64,000 bases of DNA from NCBI RefSeq assembly GCF_009865135.1, contig NZ_WWGH01000001.1, positions 2,666,001 through 2,730,000 of the forward strand. The letters are read 5' to 3'. The DNA is from Streptomyces sp. SID8374 (lineage in GTDB: Bacteria > Actinomycetota > Actinomycetes > Streptomycetales > Streptomycetaceae). The translations under genes were made by a program, and so were the position numbers. The notes below the pieces were generated by a model. That model ran no database searches. It saw nothing but the letters and a program-made list of their open reading frames with translations, and was not told where the DNA came from. This document shows, in pieces, positions 60,988 through 64,000 of the stretch (position 1 is its first letter; each line of letters opens with the position of its first letter).

Positions 60988-61165
60988 CTCGTGTTCCCCT
61001 CATGCCGGACGTCGCCGCGCGCCACGATCCGTACGGGCGCGAGTTACTGACGACACATCAGATTGGGCGCTCAAGGTACGCCCGGGGCCTGATGGAGGGA
61101 AGACAAAGAGCGCGCCGGATCCGGCGCGCTCTTCGACGTGAGGGATACGTTCCTGGCCCGGCCGG

Positions 61166-61657
61166 TCACGCGGGGGCGGCGAGCTCCGCCCAGACGGTCT
61201 TGCCCGGCGCCTCCGGCGTACGCTGCACGCCCCAGTCCAGGCAGAGGCGCTGCACGATGAACATGCCGTGTCCGCCGGGGCGGCCGGCGCGGTGCGGCGT
61301 ACGGGGGGCGGGCTGGCCGGTCCCCCGGTCGACGACCTCGACGCGCAGCGCCTTGGGCGTGCGGCCGATCCGGAGCTCCTCGGGGCCCTCCGCGTGGAGG
61401 CAGGCATTGGTCACGAGCTCGGAGACGACCAGCAGGACGTCCTCGGCCGCGGCCCGGCGGTCCGCACTGGACGCCGGGAGCCAGCCCCAGTCGTGCAGGG
61501 CCTGCCGGGCGAAATCACGGGCCATCGGGACGATGCCGCTGGCCTGCCCGAGTGAGAGCGTGCGCCACTGCCGCTCGGCCGGAACGGACGAGTCTGCGCC
61601 CGCTCCTTCCGGCTCGCGGCCGAGGTCGCCCGGCGGATGCTGCCGGGTGGTGCTCAT
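61166..61657 (-). CDS. RsbW-like anti-sigma factor / ATP-binding protein
   Basis: A 163-residue HATPase_c_2 protein. RTLSLGQASGIVPMARDFAR leads into the ATPase domain with LLVVSELVTNACLHAEGPEE (N box), VEVVDRGTGQPAPR, and RPGGHGMFIVQRLCLDWGVQ (G box). Anti-sigma kinases of this type bind a SigB/SigF-like sigma factor and phosphorylate STAS antagonists. The STAS gene and the sigma gene next door make that role likely here. The arrangement resembles the sigI-prsI-arsI locus of S. coelicolor, but I do not assign symbols. Confidence 0.88.
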   Translation of the reverse strand: MSTTRQHPPGDLGREPEGAGADSSVPAERQWRTLSLGQASGIVPMARDFARQALHDWGWLPASSADRRAAAEDVLLVVSELVTNACLHAEGPEELRIGRTPKALRVEVVDRGTGQPAPRTPHRAGRPGGHGMFIVQRLCLDWGVQRTPEAPGKTVWAELAAPA

Positions 61658-61862
61658 CAGCGCTTCACCTCACCGATTCGCCATGTCGTCATGTTCGCCA
61701 TGTCGCGATTGAACAGAAATGATCAGTTACCGAGTGTGCCGGATCTTTGTGATGCCGACGGGGGTCTCCTGCCCGGCCGCACCCTTACGACACCCACTTC
61801 GGGCTGCCGATCGCGTAACACGGCCGTCATCCCGGGCGACGCGCGAGCGCACCGTACCGGAT

Positions 61863-62237
61863 CTAGGTCCGTAGAGCGTCCTCGAGCGTGGCGTGGACGG
61901 TGAAGACCGCCTCGGCGCCGGTGATCTCGAACACTCTCGCCACGACCGGTTGCATTCCGGCCAGATGGACCCCTCCTCCGACCGCCTCCGCCTTGAGGCG
62001 GGCACCGAGCAGCACGTTCAGCCCGGTGGAGTCGCAGAAGTCAAGACGTGAGCAGTCGACCACCAGGCGTGACCGCCCTTGCTCGACCGCGCTCTCCAGG
62101 GGCTCCCGCAGCAGATCGGCGGTGTGGTGATCGAGTTCACCCACCGGAGTCACGACCTCGCTGCGCCCCTCGGTCCGGGCCTCGACCTGAAGCCGACCCC
62201 GGTTCGCACTGCCGACCGTCCCGCGGTCCATGCCCAT
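61863..62237 (-). CDS. STAS-domain anti-sigma factor antagonist
   Basis: A 124-residue STAS protein starting MGMDRGTVGSANRGRLQVEA, with AAGAGG just upstream; ATG 62231 is an alternative. S70 in LDFCDSTGLNVLLGAR is at the site phosphorylated in SpoIIAA/RsbV-type antagonists. The unphosphorylated form would bind the anti-sigma factor and free the sigma factor. It is 205 bases upstream of the ATPase gene in the same direction and divergent from the sigma gene. Confidence 0.92.
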   Translation of the reverse strand: MGMDRGTVGSANRGRLQVEARTEGRSEVVTPVGELDHHTADLLREPLESAVEQGRSRLVVDCSRLDFCDSTGLNVLLGARLKAEAVGGGVHLAGMQPVVARVFEITGAEAVFTVHATLEDALRT

Positions 62238-62518
62238 GTACCTCTTCGCCGTCCGTCACTGTGCGCGTCACTGCCTGTGCGGCTGTATGCAGAGCTGCCG
62301 CCGACGTGCGTAAAACAGTACGCGTTTCGTAGGCCACGCGGTAGTCGAAGACCTCAACAAACCGGACATATGCGGTGAATTGGCGCTTGTAACTGCTGGC
62401 CGGAACCGGGTAAGGGTAGAGGGACACCTAAAACACGACCGGCTTTGGAGGCGCCGCTTCACCGCAGGAACACGTATGGGCATCGGCAGCCATATGCCGA
62501 GAACGATGGAGGAGAACC

Positions 62519-63502
62519 ATGTCACCCCGGCTCGACGAAGCGCGTACCCCCAACGCGTCGTCGGCATGTCCTCAGGGACCGACCAATTCCGACTCCCCCG
62601 CCGCGAGCGCCGTTCCCGGCCCGCGCACCAGCACCACCAGCACCACCCCTGACTCTTCCGGCGAGGGGCTTGAGGGCTTCACGGGGCTCTTGACGGGGCT
62701 CGAAGGACTTCCCGAGATCCCGCCCTTCGCCGAAGTAGGGGCTCTGGACGCCAGGGCCCTGTCGAAGACGCTCTTCGAGCGCCTCGAATCCCTCGAAGAG
62801 GGCACGCACGAGTACGCGTACGTCCGCAACACCCTCGTCGAGCTCAACCTCGCGCTCGTCAAGTTCGCCGCCTCCCGGTTCCGCTCGCGCAGTGAGCCCA
62901 TGGAGGACATCGTCCAGGTCGGCACCATCGGCCTGATCAAGGCGATCGACCGGTTCGAGCTGAGCCGCGGTGTGGAGTTCCCGACGTTCGCGATGCCGAC
63001 CATCGTCGGCGAGGTCAAGAGGTTCTTCCGCGACACCAGCTGGTCCGTGCGCGTCCCGCGCCGGCTCCAGGAGCTCCGCCTCGACCTGGCCAAGGCGGGG
63101 GACGAGCTCTCCCAGCAGCTGGACCGCGCGCCCACCGTGGCGGAGCTGTCCGAGCGCCTGGGCATCACGCCGGACGAGGTCGTCGAGGGCATGTCCGCGA
63201 GCAACGCCTACACCGCGAGCTCGCTGGACGCCAAGCCCGAGGAGGACGACAGCGAGGGCGCCCTCGCGGACCGCATCGGCTACGAGGACCACGGGCTCGA
63301 AGGCATCGAGTACGTCGAGTCCCTGAAGCCGCTGATCGCCGCACTGCCCTCGCGCGACCGCATGATCCTCTCGCTCCGCTTCGTCAGCAACATGACGCAG
63401 TCGGAGATCGGGGAGGAGCTGGGCATCTCGCAGATGCACGTGTCCCGGCTGCTCTCCCGGACGCTGGTCAAGCTCCGCAAGGGGCTGACGCTGGACGAGT
63501 AG
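62519..63502 (+). CDS. SigB/SigF/SigG-family RNA polymerase sigma factor
   Basis: A 327-residue sigma factor from ATG 62519, 5 bases after GGAGGAG. The first 70 residues are Ser/Thr/Pro-rich and variable. Region 2 includes RNTLVELNLALVKFAASRFR with MEDIVQVGTIGLIKAIDRFE and FPTFAMPTIVGEVKRFFRDT. Region 3 has SWSVRVPRRLQELRLDLAKA and APTVAELSERLGITPDEVVE; region 4 has LPSRDRMILSLRFVSNMTQS and LGISQMHVSRLLSRTL. The group-3 stress/development type is clear. A GGGTAA at 62408-62413 could be a SigB-like -10 and hint at autoregulation, but a fitting -35 is not evident. Convergent with hutI across a hairpin. Confidence 0.93.
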   Translation: MSPRLDEARTPNASSACPQGPTNSDSPAASAVPGPRTSTTSTTPDSSGEGLEGFTGLLTGLEGLPEIPPFAEVGALDARALSKTLFERLESLEEGTHEYAYVRNTLVELNLALVKFAASRFRSRSEPMEDIVQVGTIGLIKAIDRFELSRGVEFPTFAMPTIVGEVKRFFRDTSWSVRVPRRLQELRLDLAKAGDELSQQLDRAPTVAELSERLGITPDEVVEGMSASNAYTASSLDAKPEEDDSEGALADRIGYEDHGLEGIEYVESLKPLIAALPSRDRMILSLRFVSNMTQSEIGEELGISQMHVSRLLSRTLVKLRKGLTLDE

Positions 63503-63522
63503 GCCCGCCCGGCCGCTTGCGA

Positions 63523-63586
63523 GCACGCGGAAGGACCCGTTCCCGTCGTACGTGTCCACGTATGCGGGGCGGGTCCTTCCGCGTGC
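63523..63586. terminator. 17-bp bidirectional terminator, sigma gene / hutI
   Basis: GCACGCGGAAGGACCCG (63523-63539) pairs perfectly with 63570-63586. The 30-base loop holds its own stem TACGTG/CACGTA (63549-63554, 63557-63562). It lies between convergent genes. Confidence 0.85.
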
Positions 63587-63604
63587 CGGGCGGGCGCCCG
63601 GCGG

Positions 63605-64000
63605 CTACTCCACCCGCTCCCCGCCCCGCCACACCGCGCTGACCAGCGGGACGCCCGGGCGGTAGGCGAGGTGGACGTGGCTCGGGGCGTCCAGGAGGAC
63701 CAGGTCGGCGCGTGCGCCGGGCGCGATGCGGCCGACGTCCGTGCGGCGCAGGGCCGCGGCGCCGCCCGCTGTGGCGGACCAGAGGGCCTCGTCGGGGGTC
63801 ATGCCCATGTCGCGTACGGCCAGGGCGACGCAGAACGGCATGGACGAGGTGAACGACGAGCCGGGGTTGCAGTCCGTGGAGAGCGCGACCGTGGCCCCCG
63901 CGTCCAGCAGGCGGCGGGCGTCGGGCCAGGTGGCGCGGGTGGAGAACTCGGCGCCCGGGAGCAGCGTCGCCACCGTGTCGCCCTGGCCCAGCGCGTCCAC
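63605..64000 (-). CDS. hutI: Imidazolonepropionase, C-terminal part (runs off the right edge)
   Basis: The last 131 residues of a metal-dependent amidohydrolase of histidine degradation, which opens the imidazolone ring to N-formimino-glutamate. [20 protein letters not shown] contains the metal-site Asp of Hut[21 protein letters not shown] and [20 protein letters not shown] are the usual C-terminal amidohydrolase sequence. The N-terminal half and start lie beyond position 64000; an apparent Met at the edge is not the start. The assignment rests on this portion only. Confidence 0.85.
   Translation of the reverse strand: MDALGQGDTVATLLPGAEFSTRATWPDARRLLDAGATVALSTDCNPGSSFTSSMPFCVALAVRDMGMTPDEALWSATAGGAAALRRTDVGRIAPGARADLVLLDAPSHVHLAYRPGVPLVSAVWRGGERVE

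Overview
This window looks like a chromosomal segment of a Streptomyces or a close streptomycete relative. By eye the DNA is very G+C rich with strong third-position GC bias, GTG starts are common, and starts are often preceded by GGAGG-type ribosome binding sites. Marker genes agree: whiB, a SpoIIM/RDD pair, F420 biosynthesis genes, several LCP (LytR-CpsA-Psr) proteins, proteins with LAxTG or LPxTG sorting signals, and a SigB/SigF-type sigma factor beside STAS and anti-sigma genes. I see no tRNA, rRNA, CRISPR array, transposase, integrase or prophage. Most of the window reads as core chromosome.

Layout. (1) 1-2.6 kb: partial SpoIIM-family gene, divergent RDD membrane protein, and an unknown gene convergent with it. 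(2) 2.8-11.5 kb: ahcY, a cation diffusion facilitator, then a leftward mannose/sugar-phosphate block (manA, SIS protein, Trm112-like protein, manB, DUF3499), followed by a rightward zincin-like gene. (3) 11.6-17.6 kb: DUF5719 secreted protein translationally coupled to a 1286-residue membrane glycosyltransferase with a Q/Y/G-rich tail, then whiB. (4) 18.3-21.2 kb: cysteine dioxygenase, then fbiA-fbiB overlapping by 4 nt. (5) 21.5-26.2 kb: AlkA-like glycosylase, manC, a secreted PGRP-type amidase, and a TIGR03089 gene. (6) 26.4-36.7 kb: five LCP ligases with a family 2 glycosyltransferase and a thioesterase. (7) 36.7-43.6 kb: an accessory-looking island of small genes (DUF5954, HTH/zinc-ribbon protein, DUF3592-like, secreted Cys-pair protein, superinfection-immunity-like, DHFR-like, SMI1/KNR4), including a frame-broken stretch. 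(8) 43.7-55.9 kb: acyl-CoA dehydrogenase, UDP-sugar dehydrogenase, VOC protein, SGNH hydrolase, M19 dipeptidase, purE-purK, GtrA, a histidine kinase/response regulator pair, and a POT peptide transporter. (9) 56.0-61.0 kb: a small secreted protein and a four-gene cell-surface operon. (10) 61.2-64.0 kb: anti-sigma kinase, STAS antagonist, sigma factor, and partial hutI.

How it fits together. Much of the window concerns building and decorating the cell envelope. ManA, ManB and ManC give a route from fructose-6-phosphate to GDP-mannose. The glycosyltransferases, GtrA and UDP-sugar dehydrogenase could use or supply nucleotide or lipid-linked sugars. The LCP proteins attach glycopolymers to peptidoglycan, and the amidase trims peptidoglycan.

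The most unusual item is the operon at 56.6-61.0 kb. Two sorting-signal proteins carry three copies of the same Cys-bracketed domain and flank two membrane-anchored partners, one of which starts with six octapeptide repeats. Other oddities are a heptapeptide-repeat N-terminus on FbiB, tandem repeats that contain gene stop codons (34.6 and 46.4 kb), two copies of a dispersed repeat (8.6 and 21.3 kb), and a zincin-family protein lacking the second motif histidine.
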